64,000 nucleotides of DNA from Pedobacter psychrotolerans (GTDB taxonomy: Bacteria > Bacteroidota > Bacteroidia > Sphingobacteriales > Sphingobacteriaceae): NCBI RefSeq assembly GCF_004340665.1, contig NZ_SLWO01000006.1, positions 62,001 to 126,000 of the forward strand, given 5' to 3'. Positions 1 to 8,757 of the stretch are shown here, piece by piece. Below the pieces are notes generated by a model, which saw only the letters and a program-made list of their open reading frames with translations, ran no database searches and was not told the origin of the DNA. Within the stretch, counting starts at the first letter, position 1, and every line of letters begins with the position of its first letter. Made by a program: the position numbers and the translations under genes.

Positions 1-457
1 CTAAAAGTGTATGGTATTGAAATGCGTGAACTAATTCATGACCCAGTACGTGCCTGGTTTGACTGTTTAGTTCCATTACTGGCATAATTACCCTATTCTT
101 TAAAGCTTCCGTTACACCACCTGTACCTATACTTATTTCACCCTGCAATGCAGTGGTTTGCTGAAAATCGGGATGGTTGTTATAAAGGATAATCGGATTT
201 TTCTTTAAAAAAGTATCTCTGAATACTTCCTGATGCATTTTATACCAGGTCTCTGCCTCCTGAGAAAATTTCTTTAATAAGGCTTCATTTTTTATATAAT
301 AATAAATTTCAAAATGTGGTGTTTGCAACACCTTGAAATCAAGTTTTTTATACCTTACTTTATTTTGTCCGAAATACTGCGCCTGAACTGAAAAGGAAAT
401 TACAAGTAAGAACAATAGTAGAAGGTACCTGCTTATTAAAGTAGAGCCTTTTTTCAT
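1..457 (-). CDS. Secreted metallopeptidase-like / TolB-type protein (N-terminal part, cut by window edge)
   Basis: The reading frame starts at ATG 457 and runs off the left edge after about 152 residues, so only the N-terminus is visible. It opens with a signal peptide (MKKGSTLIS, a hydrophobic stretch, then SVQAQ), so the protein is exported. The segment after the signal (YFGQNKVRYKKLDFKVL, then HFEIYYY) resembles the start of large Bacteroidota proteins that join a gluzincin-like domain to TolB-like propeller repeats. HELVHAFQYH near residue 141 is an HExxH-type zinc-binding motif. Substrate is unknown, and the propeller part cannot be checked because it lies outside the window. Confidence 0.7.
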   Translation of the reverse strand, partial: MKKGSTLISRYLLLLFLLVISFSVQAQYFGQNKVRYKKLDFKVLQTPHFEIYYYIKNEALLKKFSQEAETWYKMHQEVFRDTFLKKNPIILYNNHPDFQQTTALQGEISIGTGGVTEALKNRVIMPVMELNSQTRHVLGHELVHAFQYHTLL

Positions 458-599
458 ATGTGTGGTTTAGTGAATGAAGTTTTAAAACGTACGAAATTGA
501 ACTATTAAGATTCAAAATCAAAAATAGTTAATGTTTAAAATATTATTTCTTATTTAACATTTCAGTGTTTATACAGGCTAATTAAATACGAGGCAATGA

Positions 600-3047
600 T
601 TAATTATTTTCGTTATTTTTCTTTTCTTTTTCTTCCTGTCGCTGTTTTCTTCTCAATTCTCTTTCTTCTTTTCTGGTAAGTGGAACCGTTTGTACAGGTT
701 GGGTTGGGTCAGGATCTTGTTTTTTATCTTCTTTTTTGACTTCTTGCTCAGATGGTGTTACCGGATTGGCAGGATCAACTGTCACTGGCACATCAAACTG
801 CGTAGAATCTACGGCAGTTGTGTCTACTGTAGTGGTATCTCTTACATATTGAGGGCTTGGACAATTGTAACTTCGTGTAATTTCTACTGTAGCTTTAGGG
901 AATGGTCCATAAGAGTAACCGGTAGATGGATCCAAATAAACCTTTTCCATAAATTTGGCAAAGATAGGTAGGGCTGTTCTTGATCCCTCACCTTGTTCAC
1001 CATTTTTAAAATGCGCTGTTCTTTCATCGCAACCCACCCAAACACCTGTAACCAAATCTTTTGTTAAACCCATGTACCAGGCATCAACATAATCGGAAGA
1101 GGTACCTGTTTTACCACCAATCTGGTTATTCTTTTTAAACAAATCTGGCCATTCCCATAAAGCCTGAGAAGTTCCTCTTGGTTCTTCCATACCTCCGCGG
1201 AACATGTAAGTCATTAACCAGGCAATTTCTTCAGTGAGTACACGCTTTGTTTTTGGTTTGAATTCATCAATTACGTTGTTGTCCTGATCTGTAATTTTTT
1301 CAACTAAAATAGGATCAGTCTTAATACCTTTGTTCATGAAAGTGCTGTAAGCCTTTACCATTTCATAAACGGTTACATCGTTTGAACCTAAACTCACCGA
1401 AGGAACAGATTCTAAATGGCTGTCAATTCCACACTCATGCGCATATTTAACCACATTATCCCAACCTACTTTTTCAGTAACCTGAGCAGTGATGGTATTC
1501 ACAGATCTTGCCATAGCCGAACGTAAGCTCATTTCCTGATAAGTAACACTATAGTCAGCATTTTTAGGCTCCCAATATTTGGTTTCCCCTTTATCCTGGT
1601 ATTTTATTTTAACGGGTTTGTCTGTAAATTTATCACAAGGACTCATTCCTTGTTCTAATGCCGTTAAGTAAGCAAAAGGTTTAAAGGTTGATCCGGCCTG
1701 GCGTTTAGATTGGTTAACATGATCATATTTGAAAAATTTATGATCAATTCCACCCACCCATACTTTAATTTTTCCACTTGCCGGTTCCATGGTCATCATT
1801 CCGGTATTTAAAATCTTTCCGTAATAACGAATGGAATCTAATGTTGAGAATGAAGTATCGCGATCACCTTTGTAAGTAAAAATCTGCATTCGCTTTTTCT
1901 TATTGAAATATGCAGTAACCGAATCCGGCTGATTTGGAAATTTCTTCATCAACGTGCTGTAGATGGGTAGATTTTTCATTGCTCTTTCCGGGTAGTCTAC
2001 TTTATTTTTTTCAGAATCATACCATGGGTCTTCATTTCCCCAAACACTGTAAAATCTACGTTGTAAAGTTTTCATCTGTTCTGCAACAGCTTCTTCTGCA
2101 TATTTCTGCAACTTAGAATCAATTGTGGTGTATATTTTTAAACCGTCTTCATACAAATCATAACCATTATCTAAACACCATTTTTCTAAATATTTCGCCA
2201 CCGCTGCCCTTAGGTAAGAATCACCATCACTACCATCTTCCAATTGACCTGCTTTTAACTTAACCGGTTCTTTAGATAGTTCCTTCAGGCTATCATTGCT
2301 CAGGTAATTGTATTTATTCATTTGCCTTAGCACAACATTTCTCCGCTCCAAGGCCCGTTCAGGGTTTTTAGTAGGATTGTACATTGTGGTACCTTTAAGC
2401 ATCCCCACCAGCATGGCTGCGTCTGTAATACTTAGATCTTTTGCATCTTTATCAAAATAAACTCTACTTGCGGTTTTAATTCCATAGGCATTATTTCCAA
2501 ATGAAACCGTATTCAGGTACATCGTAATGATGTCATTTTTCGAATAATTAGATTCCAGTTTAACGGCTGTCATCCATTCTTTTAATTTAAATATAACGGT
2601 TCTGATCACCGGAACTTTTACCAGAAATCCTTGCGATTTATTATATCGGGTTCGATAAAGGTTTTTAGCCAGCTGCTGTGTAATGGTACTTGCACCGCCT
2701 TTTTCTCCCAATCCAATAACAGCACGTCCAACCGCTTGTGCATCTACGCCCCAGTGTTTATAAAAACGAACGTCTTCTGTAGCTACGAGTGCATTAATTA
2801 CACTTGGTGCAATTTCATTAAAATTTACGGGTGTCCTGTTCTCTTTAAAGTACCTTCCGATAAGTTTACCATCTGAAGTATAAAGTTCAGATCCAACCCT
2901 CAGGGTAGGCATTTTTATATCCTTCGTACTTGGTGAATAACCAAAAAGCCATAAAAAATTAAGTTGAAGCGCAGAAAAGAAAATTATTATAAAGAATAAA
3001 AATATTGCAGAATAACGTAAGTACTTGTTTTTTATCTCTTTAAACAT
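600..3047 (-). CDS. mrcA: Class A penicillin-binding protein 1A (transglycosylase/transpeptidase)
   Basis: A bifunctional peptidoglycan synthase that polymerises glycan strands from lipid II and cross-links the peptides at the outer face of the inner membrane. A membrane anchor lies at about residues 12-36. The GT51 domain shows TEDVRFYKHWG (catalytic Glu91), GASTITQQLAKN and a KLKEW segment. The transpeptidase domain has STFK (nucleophile Ser453), SVN (515-517) and KTGT (Lys646). The tail after about residue 745 is rich in Pro, Thr, Lys and Glu and probably disordered. The start chosen is ATG 3047 (MFKEIKNKYL). An in-frame TTG at 3110 would add 21 residues but is less likely. It is transcribed alone, divergently from the PPK2 gene. 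Confidence 0.95.
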   Translation of the reverse strand: MFKEIKNKYLRYSAIFLFFIIIFFSALQLNFLWLFGYSPSTKDIKMPTLRVGSELYTSDGKLIGRYFKENRTPVNFNEIAPSVINALVATEDVRFYKHWGVDAQAVGRAVIGLGEKGGASTITQQLAKNLYRTRYNKSQGFLVKVPVIRTVIFKLKEWMTAVKLESNYSKNDIITMYLNTVSFGNNAYGIKTASRVYFDKDAKDLSITDAAMLVGMLKGTTMYNPTKNPERALERRNVVLRQMNKYNYLSNDSLKELSKEPVKLKAGQLEDGSDGDSYLRAAVAKYLEKWCLDNGYDLYEDGLKIYTTIDSKLQKYAEEAVAEQMKTLQRRFYSVWGNEDPWYDSEKNKVDYPERAMKNLPIYSTLMKKFPNQPDSVTAYFNKKKRMQIFTYKGDRDTSFSTLDSIRYYGKILNTGMMTMEPASGKIKVWVGGIDHKFFKYDHVNQSKRQAGSTFKPFAYLTALEQGMSPCDKFTDKPVKIKYQDKGETKYWEPKNADYSVTYQEMSLRSAMARSVNTITAQVTEKVGWDNVVKYAHECGIDSHLESVPSVSLGSNDVTVYEMVKAYSTFMNKGIKTDPILVEKITDQDNNVIDEFKPKTKRVLTEEIAWLMTYMFRGGMEEPRGTSQALWEWPDLFKKNNQIGGKTGTSSDYVDAWYMGLTKDLVTGVWVGCDERTAHFKNGEQGEGSRTALPIFAKFMEKVYLDPSTGYSYGPFPKATVEITRSYNCPSPQYVRDTTTVDTTAVDSTQFDVPVTVDPANPVTPSEQEVKKEDKKQDPDPTQPVQTVPLTRKEERELRRKQRQEEKEKKNNENN

Positions 3048-3192
3048 ATTGGCTAAGATGGTATTTTGGTAAATGCTATGGGCGTTAAATATAAAAAACT
3101 CTATATGCAAATTAACGTTTTTAATTTACTTATTTTTTAGTTCTATATTTAAAATATTGCTACACTGAATTATTAAAAACGAATGTATAAGT

Positions 3193-4071
3193 ATGAAAAA
3201 CGAATTTAAAGCGCTAATTGTACAAGGAGATAAAAAATTTTCTTTAAAGAATGTTGAAACCGATTATACAGGTACTTTCAATAAAGAAAAGGCAAAGGAT
3301 GAACTGATTAAAACTAAAATTGAGATCAGCCACCTGCAAGAAAAATTATATGCCGCAGGAACACATTCCATTTTAATTATTTTCCAGGCTATGGATGCAG
3401 CTGGAAAAGACAGTGCTATTGCGCATGTAATGAGTGGATTAAATCCGCAAGGCTGTCAGGTATTCAGCTTCAAAGTACCTACGGCCAAGGAATATGAACA
3501 TGATTTTTTATGGCGACATTACCTTGCTTTGCCCGAACGGGGCAGGATTGGTATACATAACCGTTCTCACTATGAAAATGTACTCGCCTGTAAAGTACAT
3601 CCGGAATATATTCTGAATGAAAATATTCCAGGTATTCAGGATGTGAAAAAAGTAGATAAAGATTTCTGGAAAAAGCGATATGAGAGTATCCGCAACTTCG
3701 AATCACACCTTTGCGCCAATGGAACCGTTATCTTAAAATTCTTTCTGAACGTAGGTAAAGCCGAACAAAAACAACGCTTCCTCGAACGAATTGAAGACCC
3801 TACTAAAAACTGGAAATTCTCTTCTGGTGATATTAAGGAGAGGGCGCTTTGGGATGAGTATATGTCAGCTTATCAGGAAGCCATTAACGAAACAAGTACA
3901 GAGGTTGCACCATGGCATGTAATTCCGGCAGATAAGAAATGGTTTGCTCGCTTAGCCATCAGCGAAATTATTTTAGACAAGCTAAAAAAACTAAATCTTG
4001 ATTTTCCTCTAGTGAGCGAAGAAGAAAAATCCAAACTTGCTGAAACAAAATCGATTTTAATGGCGGAATAG
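3193..4071 (+). CDS. Polyphosphate kinase 2 family protein
   Basis: PPK2 enzymes transfer phosphate between polyphosphate and nucleotides in the cytoplasm. The 292-residue protein has the P-loop MDAAGKDS (about 67-74), a lid segment with WRHYLALPERGRIG (107-120) and the Walker B region NRSHYEN (123-129). The single-domain length and the form IGIHNRSHYENV fit the class III type, which can phosphorylate both AMP and ADP; that class is an inference from motif form. The Walker A aspartates and lysine are intact, so it should be active. It stands alone: PBP1A is divergent on the left and a perfect palindrome lies just after the stop codon. Confidence 0.9.
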   Translation: MKNEFKALIVQGDKKFSLKNVETDYTGTFNKEKAKDELIKTKIEISHLQEKLYAAGTHSILIIFQAMDAAGKDSAIAHVMSGLNPQGCQVFSFKVPTAKEYEHDFLWRHYLALPERGRIGIHNRSHYENVLACKVHPEYILNENIPGIQDVKKVDKDFWKKRYESIRNFESHLCANGTVILKFFLNVGKAEQKQRFLERIEDPTKNWKFSSGDIKERALWDEYMSAYQEAINETSTEVAPWHVIPADKKWFARLAISEIILDKLKKLNLDFPLVSEEEKSKLAETKSILMAE

Positions 4072-4082
4072 TTACTACAACG

Positions 4083-4112
4083 AACCTTATAGGTTTTAAA
4101 ACCTATAAGGTT
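4083..4112. terminator. Perfect 30-bp palindrome, probable terminator of the PPK2 gene
   Basis: The left arm aaccttataggtttt is followed directly by its exact reverse complement, with no loop bases beyond those of the arms. It begins 12 bases after the PPK2 stop codon and precedes the promoter of the B12 locus. A short T-rich stretch follows. It may end PPK2 transcription. Perfect palindromes like this are also often scattered in Bacteroidota intergenic DNA, so it may be a copy of a dispersed element. Confidence 0.6.
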
Positions 4113-4117
4113 TAATA

Positions 4118-4148
4118 TTTTACGAATAGCTTTATTTTACTACTTTTG
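4118..4148 (+). promoter_or_regulatory. Bacteroidota-type promoter of the B12 locus
   Basis: TACTTTTG at 4141-4148 matches the -7 consensus TAnnTTTG exactly. Exactly 19 bases upstream lies TTTT (4118-4121), a three-of-four match to the -33 TTTG. Transcription would start near 4152, just before the riboswitch aptamer. Confidence 0.65.
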
Positions 4149-4156
4149 CAGCGCTT

Positions 4157-4318
4157 TTGGTTTCCGGTGCACTTCGTGCCGGAATTAAAAGGGAATGCAG
4201 TGTAATTCTGCAACTGTCCCGCAGCTGTAAGCTCTATAACGGTTTTTTAATTCTATGCCACTGTTTATTAACTGAATGGGAAGGCAAAACAACCGGGAGT
4301 AAGTCAGAAGACCTGCCA
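4157..4318 (+). promoter_or_regulatory. Cobalamin (B12) riboswitch aptamer
   Basis: The segment holds the conserved blocks of adenosylcobalamin-type riboswitches in the right order: a GC hairpin (ccggtgcacttcgtgccgg), then aattaaaagggaat, a second hairpin leading to ctgtcccgcagctgtaag, gccactg, gggaaggc, and the B12 box agtcagaagacctgcc (4303-4318). In this family, binding of a cobalamin lowers expression of the downstream gene. The next gene is a BtuB-type receptor, which fits. The mapped promoter ends 8 bases upstream of the aptamer. Confidence 0.95.
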
Positions 4319-4334
4319 TAAGTATATAATTTCA

Positions 4335-4356
4335 TAGCTTTCGGGGATTGAAGCTA
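4335..4356 (+). promoter_or_regulatory. Candidate expression-platform hairpin of the B12 riboswitch
   Basis: Arms tagctt (4335-4340) and aagcta (4351-4356) enclose a ten-base loop, 16 bases after the B12 box and 75 bases before the receptor start codon. There is no following T run, so regulation at translation or through another pairing is more likely than simple termination. The role is inferred from position. Confidence 0.4.
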
Positions 4357-4431
4357 GGATTGGAGTACTTAACGGTTTCGTATTTTCATTTCCTTTTCTA
4401 TCTGTTGGCTGTGGGCAAAACTCACAATCAA

Positions 4432-6312
4432 ATGAACAAAACAAAATTTTTAATTGCAGCAGGCATCGGCCTTGTGCAATTCGGTATTGGTGAAGCCAAT
4501 GCTCAGGACACCTTAAAACTTAAGGATGTGGTTATTTCTGCGACTAAGAACGATCAGAAACAATCGCAAACGGGTAAAGTAGTCAGCATTATCAGTCGCG
4601 AAACTTTAGATCGCAGTAATGGCATATCACTTCCTGAATTAATTAGTGAACAAGCTGGTATTATCGTTGCCGGCTCAGGAAGTAATCCGGGTTTGAACAA
4701 ATCAGTGTTTTTTAGAGGAGCAGGAAGTGCCTATGCTGTGGTTTTAATCGATGGTATCGTTCAGAATGATCCTTCGGGAAATGGCGGTGCTTTTGATTTA
4801 CGCTTATTTTCTATCGATCAAATCGATCATATTGAAATTCTGAAAGGCGGACAATCTACCATTTATGGTTCTGATGCTGTAGCTGGAGTAATCAATATTG
4901 TAACTAAAAAGGGTGGACCAAAAGGAAATACGGTTTATGGCGTAGCTAGTGCCGGAAGTTATGAAACCTACAAAGGAACCATTGGTTTAAATGGTGCCGT
5001 AGATGGCTTTACTTATAATGTGAATTATACGCACCAAAAAAGTGATGGAATCTCTGAAGCAGCAAACCCAGGTGGAAATAATACTGAATTTGATAAGGAT
5101 GGTTATAAAACCGATGGTGTAAGTGCAAATTTTGGTATACAGCTAGATAAGCATTTCTCTGTTAATCCCTTTATACGCTATTACCGGGGAAACTATAAAA
5201 TAGATGAAGGTGCATTTGCTGATGGTCCTTCTGCTAATAATACGACTTTAAAAAACTTCAGCGGTGGTTTGAATACAAAATATGACTTTGGCTCTGGTAA
5301 AATAAACCTGAACTATAGCTATCAAACAACTTCAAATAATACTTTAAGCAGTTTTGACAGTTTTCCTTACACCAGCATGGGTTCTGGTAGTATTAGCCTG
5401 ATTGATTTATTTTATAACCAAAAATTAGGAGAGAAATTAAATTTATTGGCCGGAATTGAGAACAGGGAAATGCATTTAACTTCTGGTACCAACCGACCTG
5501 AAACCAATATTTTTGCAGCTTATGGTTCATTGTTTTTACATGACTTAAGTATTTTTAATCTGGAAGTTGGCGGACGTTACAATAAACATGAACAATATGG
5601 AGAAAACTATACCTATACGATCACACCGAGTATAAACATTATCAAAGAGATTAAATTATTTGGAACGGTTTCAACAGCATTCAAAATTCCAACGTTAAAT
5701 ATGCTTTTCGGGCAGTATGGTGCTAATTTAGGACTGAAACCGGAAAAATCACAGAATTATGAAGCTGGCGCAAACTTCAGCTTTGCTGATGACAAATTCT
5801 CTTTACGCGTAGCTGGTTTCAAAAGAGATTTAACAGATGCAATTATTTATGATTTTGCCGCAGGATACATCAATCAGGAAAGCCAGAAAGTAAAAGGTTT
5901 TGAAATTGAACCAGCAGTTAAAATATGGAAGTTAGACATCAATGGTTATTATTCTTACGTAACCGGAAACGAATACAACAGTGTAAATAATAGGGTTGAA
6001 GATTTTCTGTTCAGAAGACCTAAACATTCTATTGGTGTTACAACAGGTATCCAAGCTACTTCAAACTTATATGTAAATGCTAATTTCAGGTATTTTGGTA
6101 CCCGTACTGATGGCAATTTCACCACTTATGCTGTAGAAAATTTACCAGGTTATAAACTATTAAGTGCCTATGCGGAATACGCCTTAGCAAAAAGAAGAGT
6201 TAAAATTTTCTTCGATGCTAAAAATATCCTGAATGAAAAATACAATGAAATTATTGGTTACAACACTTTAGGCTTTAATTTTAATGCAGGTGTAACTTTT
6301 AATATCCGCTAA
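4432..6312 (+). CDS. btuB: TonB-dependent vitamin B12 receptor (BtuB family)
   Basis: Outer-membrane barrel that imports cobamides using TonB energy. From ATG 4432 it is 626 residues: a signal peptide ending GEANAQ, the TonB-box-like stretch LKDVVISAT, a plug domain (about 30-150, with SVFFRGAGSAYAVVLIDG and GGQSTIYGSDAVAGVINI), then the barrel. The C-terminus GVTFNIR is typical of barrels. Its length matches BtuB rather than the much larger SusC proteins. The frame stays open upstream to a TTG at 4348, but that stretch overlaps the riboswitch hairpin and would precede the signal peptide, so ATG 4432 is preferred. The riboswitch directly upstream supports the substrate. Confidence 0.93.
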   Translation: MNKTKFLIAAGIGLVQFGIGEANAQDTLKLKDVVISATKNDQKQSQTGKVVSIISRETLDRSNGISLPELISEQAGIIVAGSGSNPGLNKSVFFRGAGSAYAVVLIDGIVQNDPSGNGGAFDLRLFSIDQIDHIEILKGGQSTIYGSDAVAGVINIVTKKGGPKGNTVYGVASAGSYETYKGTIGLNGAVDGFTYNVNYTHQKSDGISEAANPGGNNTEFDKDGYKTDGVSANFGIQLDKHFSVNPFIRYYRGNYKIDEGAFADGPSANNTTLKNFSGGLNTKYDFGSGKINLNYSYQTTSNNTLSSFDSFPYTSMGSGSISLIDLFYNQKLGEKLNLLAGIENREMHLTSGTNRPETNIFAAYGSLFLHDLSIFNLEVGGRYNKHEQYGENYTYTITPSINIIKEIKLFGTVSTAFKIPTLNMLFGQYGANLGLKPEKSQNYEAGANFSFADDKFSLRVAGFKRDLTDAIIYDFAAGYINQESQKVKGFEIEPAVKIWKLDINGYYSYVTGNEYNSVNNRVEDFLFRRPKHSIGVTTGIQATSNLYVNANFRYFGTRTDGNFTTYAVENLPGYKLLSAYAEYALAKRRVKIFFDAKNILNEKYNEIIGYNTLGFNFNAGVTFNIR

Positions 6313-6408
6313 TAAAATATAACTTTGCTTTAATGTAAAGGGTATAGGAATTAATAAGATTTTAATATTCATATTACAATTTATACTCCATTACCTAATA
6401 TTATAAAT

Positions 6409-6999
6409 ATGTCCAATCTAAAATTTAATCCACGCAACGTTACGGTATTGCTAATGATATTGGTCATTACAGCCTTACGTCTGCTAATCACCTTTAATTC
6501 TGATGCACTTCAATTTGCTAACTTCTCTTCTATAGGAGCAGTGGCATTGTTTGGTGGTGCTTATTTTAAGGACAATGTGAAGGCCTTTGCTTTTCCATTG
6601 TTGAGCTTATTTTTAAGTGATTTCGTTTTAGCTAACACTATTTTTAAACAATACAGTAATGGGTTTCTATATGAAGGTTGGTACTGGACCTATATTGCCT
6701 TTGCTTTAATGGTATTGGTTGGGCGTGTGTTGCTAAGTAAAATTAATGCTGTAACCTTATTGGGTTCAACGCTTGCCATCGTTTTCATCCATTGGGTGGT
6801 TACTGATTTCGGTATTTGGTTCAAAAATCCTTCATACACACAAGACCTTGCAGGTTTTTGGCTATGTTTGGAAAGGGCAATTCCTTTTGAAATCAGGTTT
6901 TTAGAAGGTACATTAATATATGGTGTGGTTCTTTTTGGGGCTTTCGAAATTTTAAAATCGAAATTTCCAGTATTAAAACTACAAACGCAGAGATTATAA
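6409..6999 (+). CDS. DUF6580 membrane protein, putative B12 transporter
   Basis: A 196-residue integral membrane protein with about five hydrophobic segments (near 13-31, 40-55, 60-76, 88-108, 115-130 and 165-183). It resembles the DUF6580 family, whose members look like the S component of ECF transporters. It lies 96 bases after btuB with no terminator between, and a strong terminator follows its stop codon, so it probably shares the riboswitch-controlled transcript. No BtuC permease or BtuD ATPase is in the locus. A role in moving a cobamide or precursor across the inner membrane is an inference from this context. The motifs ATP-driven partners would need cannot be seen here. Confidence 0.75.
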   Translation: MSNLKFNPRNVTVLLMILVITALRLLITFNSDALQFANFSSIGAVALFGGAYFKDNVKAFAFPLLSLFLSDFVLANTIFKQYSNGFLYEGWYWTYIAFALMVLVGRVLLSKINAVTLLGSTLAIVFIHWVVTDFGIWFKNPSYTQDLAGFWLCLERAIPFEIRFLEGTLIYGVVLFGAFEILKSKFPVLKLQTQRL

Positions 7000-7017
7000 T
7001 TAAAGATATTCATTGAT

Positions 7018-7056
7018 AAATCCTCTTTTGATTCAGTTCAAAAGAGGATTTTTTTT
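7018..7056 (+). terminator. Rho-independent terminator after the DUF6580 gene
   Basis: Arms aatcctcttttg and caaaagaggatt form a 12-bp stem with an eight-base loop, followed by a run of seven T. It begins 19 bases after the stop and separates btuB-DUF6580 from the following genes, so those probably have their own promoter or depend on read-through. Confidence 0.85.
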
Positions 7057-7124
7057 ATCTTTAACTTTTAGAATAGCACTAAAAAGCACATTCTGAAATC
7101 AAAAAACACCAAAAATATTACACC

Positions 7125-8066
7125 ATGAAAGTTGTCTCCTTTTTACCTGCTGCTACCAAAATGATTTACGATATGGGACTGCAGGAATATTTGTTTGGTG
7201 TAACCTTCGAATGTCCGAAAGAGGCAGCTAATCAACCTAAAATTGTGCGTTGCATCCTGGAAGGTAAAAATTATTCCAGCATTGAGATCGATAGAATTTT
7301 TTCGGCTTCAAAAGCACAAGGCAAAAGTTTATACTGGGTGGATGATGAACTTTTAGAAAGCATCGCACCTGATATTGTCTTCACACAGGATATCTGCGAG
7401 GTTTGTAATATCGACACTGTTTGTACGGAAACAGCAGTAATGAAGCTTAGTAAGCAACCCAAATTGGTTCCGCTATCGCCCAACAACCTGCAAGACGTTT
7501 ATGAATGTGCGATAACCATTGCCAAGGCACTCGGCAAAGAAGAAGTGGCTTTGCATTATTTGGCTAATCTTCAGCAAAAAACAAACTCCATATTAGATCA
7601 ATTAAGAGCAAACAGAGCCCCATTAAAACGCGTAATGTTAATGGAGTGGATTGAGCCTGTTTACAATTGTGGACATTGGATTCCCTTTCAAATCGCAGCT
7701 GCCGGAGGTGTAGACATGCTTTCTAATCCCGCAGGTGATTCAATCGTAACCCCTTGGGAAAAGATTTTAAAATATAACCCTGAGGTTTTGGTTATTGCCC
7801 CATGTGGTTTTGATATCAATAGAACTAGGGAAGAAATGAATTTACTGACTTCTAAAAAAGGGTGGGAGGATTTAGAAGCTGTAAAACAAAATCAGGTATA
7901 CCTGGCAGATTTTGATATGTTTACCCAACCAAGTATTGGAACATTGGTAGAAGGAATTGAAGCCTTAGCCTGCATGTTTCATCCCGATTTATTTACAGCA
8001 GGGGAACAGCTCGCTGATAAATTTATCAACCTGAAAAAGGATATATTTTTTAATCAACCCGCCTAA
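7125..8066 (+). CDS. BtuF-like cobalamin-binding protein without signal peptide
   Basis: A 313-residue protein of the periplasmic-binding-protein fold (class III, BtuF/FecB type). The N-terminus MKVVSFLPAATKMIYDMG and the segments DIVFTQDIC, LMEWIEPVYNCGHWIP and NPEVLVIAPCGF follow the family pattern. Unlike classical BtuF it has no signal peptide or lipobox: the fold begins at residue 2, and no in-frame upstream start adds one. It may therefore work in the cytoplasm. It is followed 7 bases later by the sirtuin gene. Several Cys (for example DICEVCNIDTVC) could bind metal or cobamide. The B12 role comes from context and family resemblance. Confidence 0.8.
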   Translation: MKVVSFLPAATKMIYDMGLQEYLFGVTFECPKEAANQPKIVRCILEGKNYSSIEIDRIFSASKAQGKSLYWVDDELLESIAPDIVFTQDICEVCNIDTVCTETAVMKLSKQPKLVPLSPNNLQDVYECAITIAKALGKEEVALHYLANLQQKTNSILDQLRANRAPLKRVMLMEWIEPVYNCGHWIPFQIAAAGGVDMLSNPAGDSIVTPWEKILKYNPEVLVIAPCGFDINRTREEMNLLTSKKGWEDLEAVKQNQVYLADFDMFTQPSIGTLVEGIEALACMFHPDLFTAGEQLADKFINLKKDIFFNQPA

Positions 8067-8073
8067 TTTACTT

Positions 8074-8757
8074 ATGAAATTAGTTGTTTTAACAGGAGCA
8101 GGAATTAGTGCCGAAAGTGGATTAAAAACCTTTCGGGATGCTGATGGCTTATGGGAAGGTTATAATATATATGACGTGGCCACTCCCGAAGCCTGGGAGC
8201 GAAACCCTGAACTAGTACAGCAATTTTATAACGAACGTAGAATGCAGGTACTTGCCGCGCAACCCAACGCTGCCCATTTTGCCCTTGCCACATTGGAACG
8301 CAACTTTGATGTTGAAATCATTACTCAAAATATAGACGACCTACACGAAAGAGCTGGTTCTACAAAGGTTACACATTTACATGGCATCATCACTAAATCT
8401 CAATCTGATCTCAAATCAAATCACACTTATCCCATTCAGGGCGCTGAAATAAAGATGGGCGAACTTTGTGAATTCGGTTCTCAGCTACGTCCGCATGTGG
8501 TGTGGTTTGGAGAAGCTGTTCCAATGATTGAAGTTGCAGCAGAAATTTGCATGAAGGCAGATATCTTCGTATTGATTGGTACATCGCTGGCTGTTTATCC
8601 AGCTGCAGGTCTCATTGATTTTGTTCCTCCCATTACTCGTAAGTATATTATAGATCCAAAAACACCAGATGTAAGGCGTTATAAAAATGTAGTGTTTATT
8701 GAGAAAAATGCCATAGAAGGTATGGAAGTACTTCAAGCGCTATTATCTGATGGATAA
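8074..8757 (+). CDS. cobB: Sir2-family NAD-dependent protein deacylase
   Basis: Sirtuins remove acyl groups from lysines using NAD. The 227-residue protein shows GAGISAESGLKTFRD (8-22), QNIDDLHERAG (85-95), the catalytic His103 in HLHG, and late Rossmann motifs GTSLAVYPAAG. Tyr52 and Arg55 form the YxxR pattern seen in class III enzymes that favour succinyl or malonyl groups. The four zinc cysteines usual in CobB are absent; only Cys132 (GELCEFG) lies in that region. It sits between the BtuF-like gene (7 bases upstream) and the DUF71 gene (8-base overlap), so it is translated with the B12 genes. A phosphoribosyltransferase-like role is not supported. Confidence 0.92.
   Translation: MKLVVLTGAGISAESGLKTFRDADGLWEGYNIYDVATPEAWERNPELVQQFYNERRMQVLAAQPNAAHFALATLERNFDVEIITQNIDDLHERAGSTKVTHLHGIITKSQSDLKSNHTYPIQGAEIKMGELCEFGSQLRPHVVWFGEAVPMIEVAAEICMKADIFVLIGTSLAVYPAAGLIDFVPPITRKYIIDPKTPDVRRYKNVVFIEKNAIEGMEVLQALLSDG

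Noticed and set aside
4348..4431. N-terminal extension of the B12 receptor from TTG 4348
   Set aside because: It would start inside the leader hairpin and place 28 residues before a good signal peptide.
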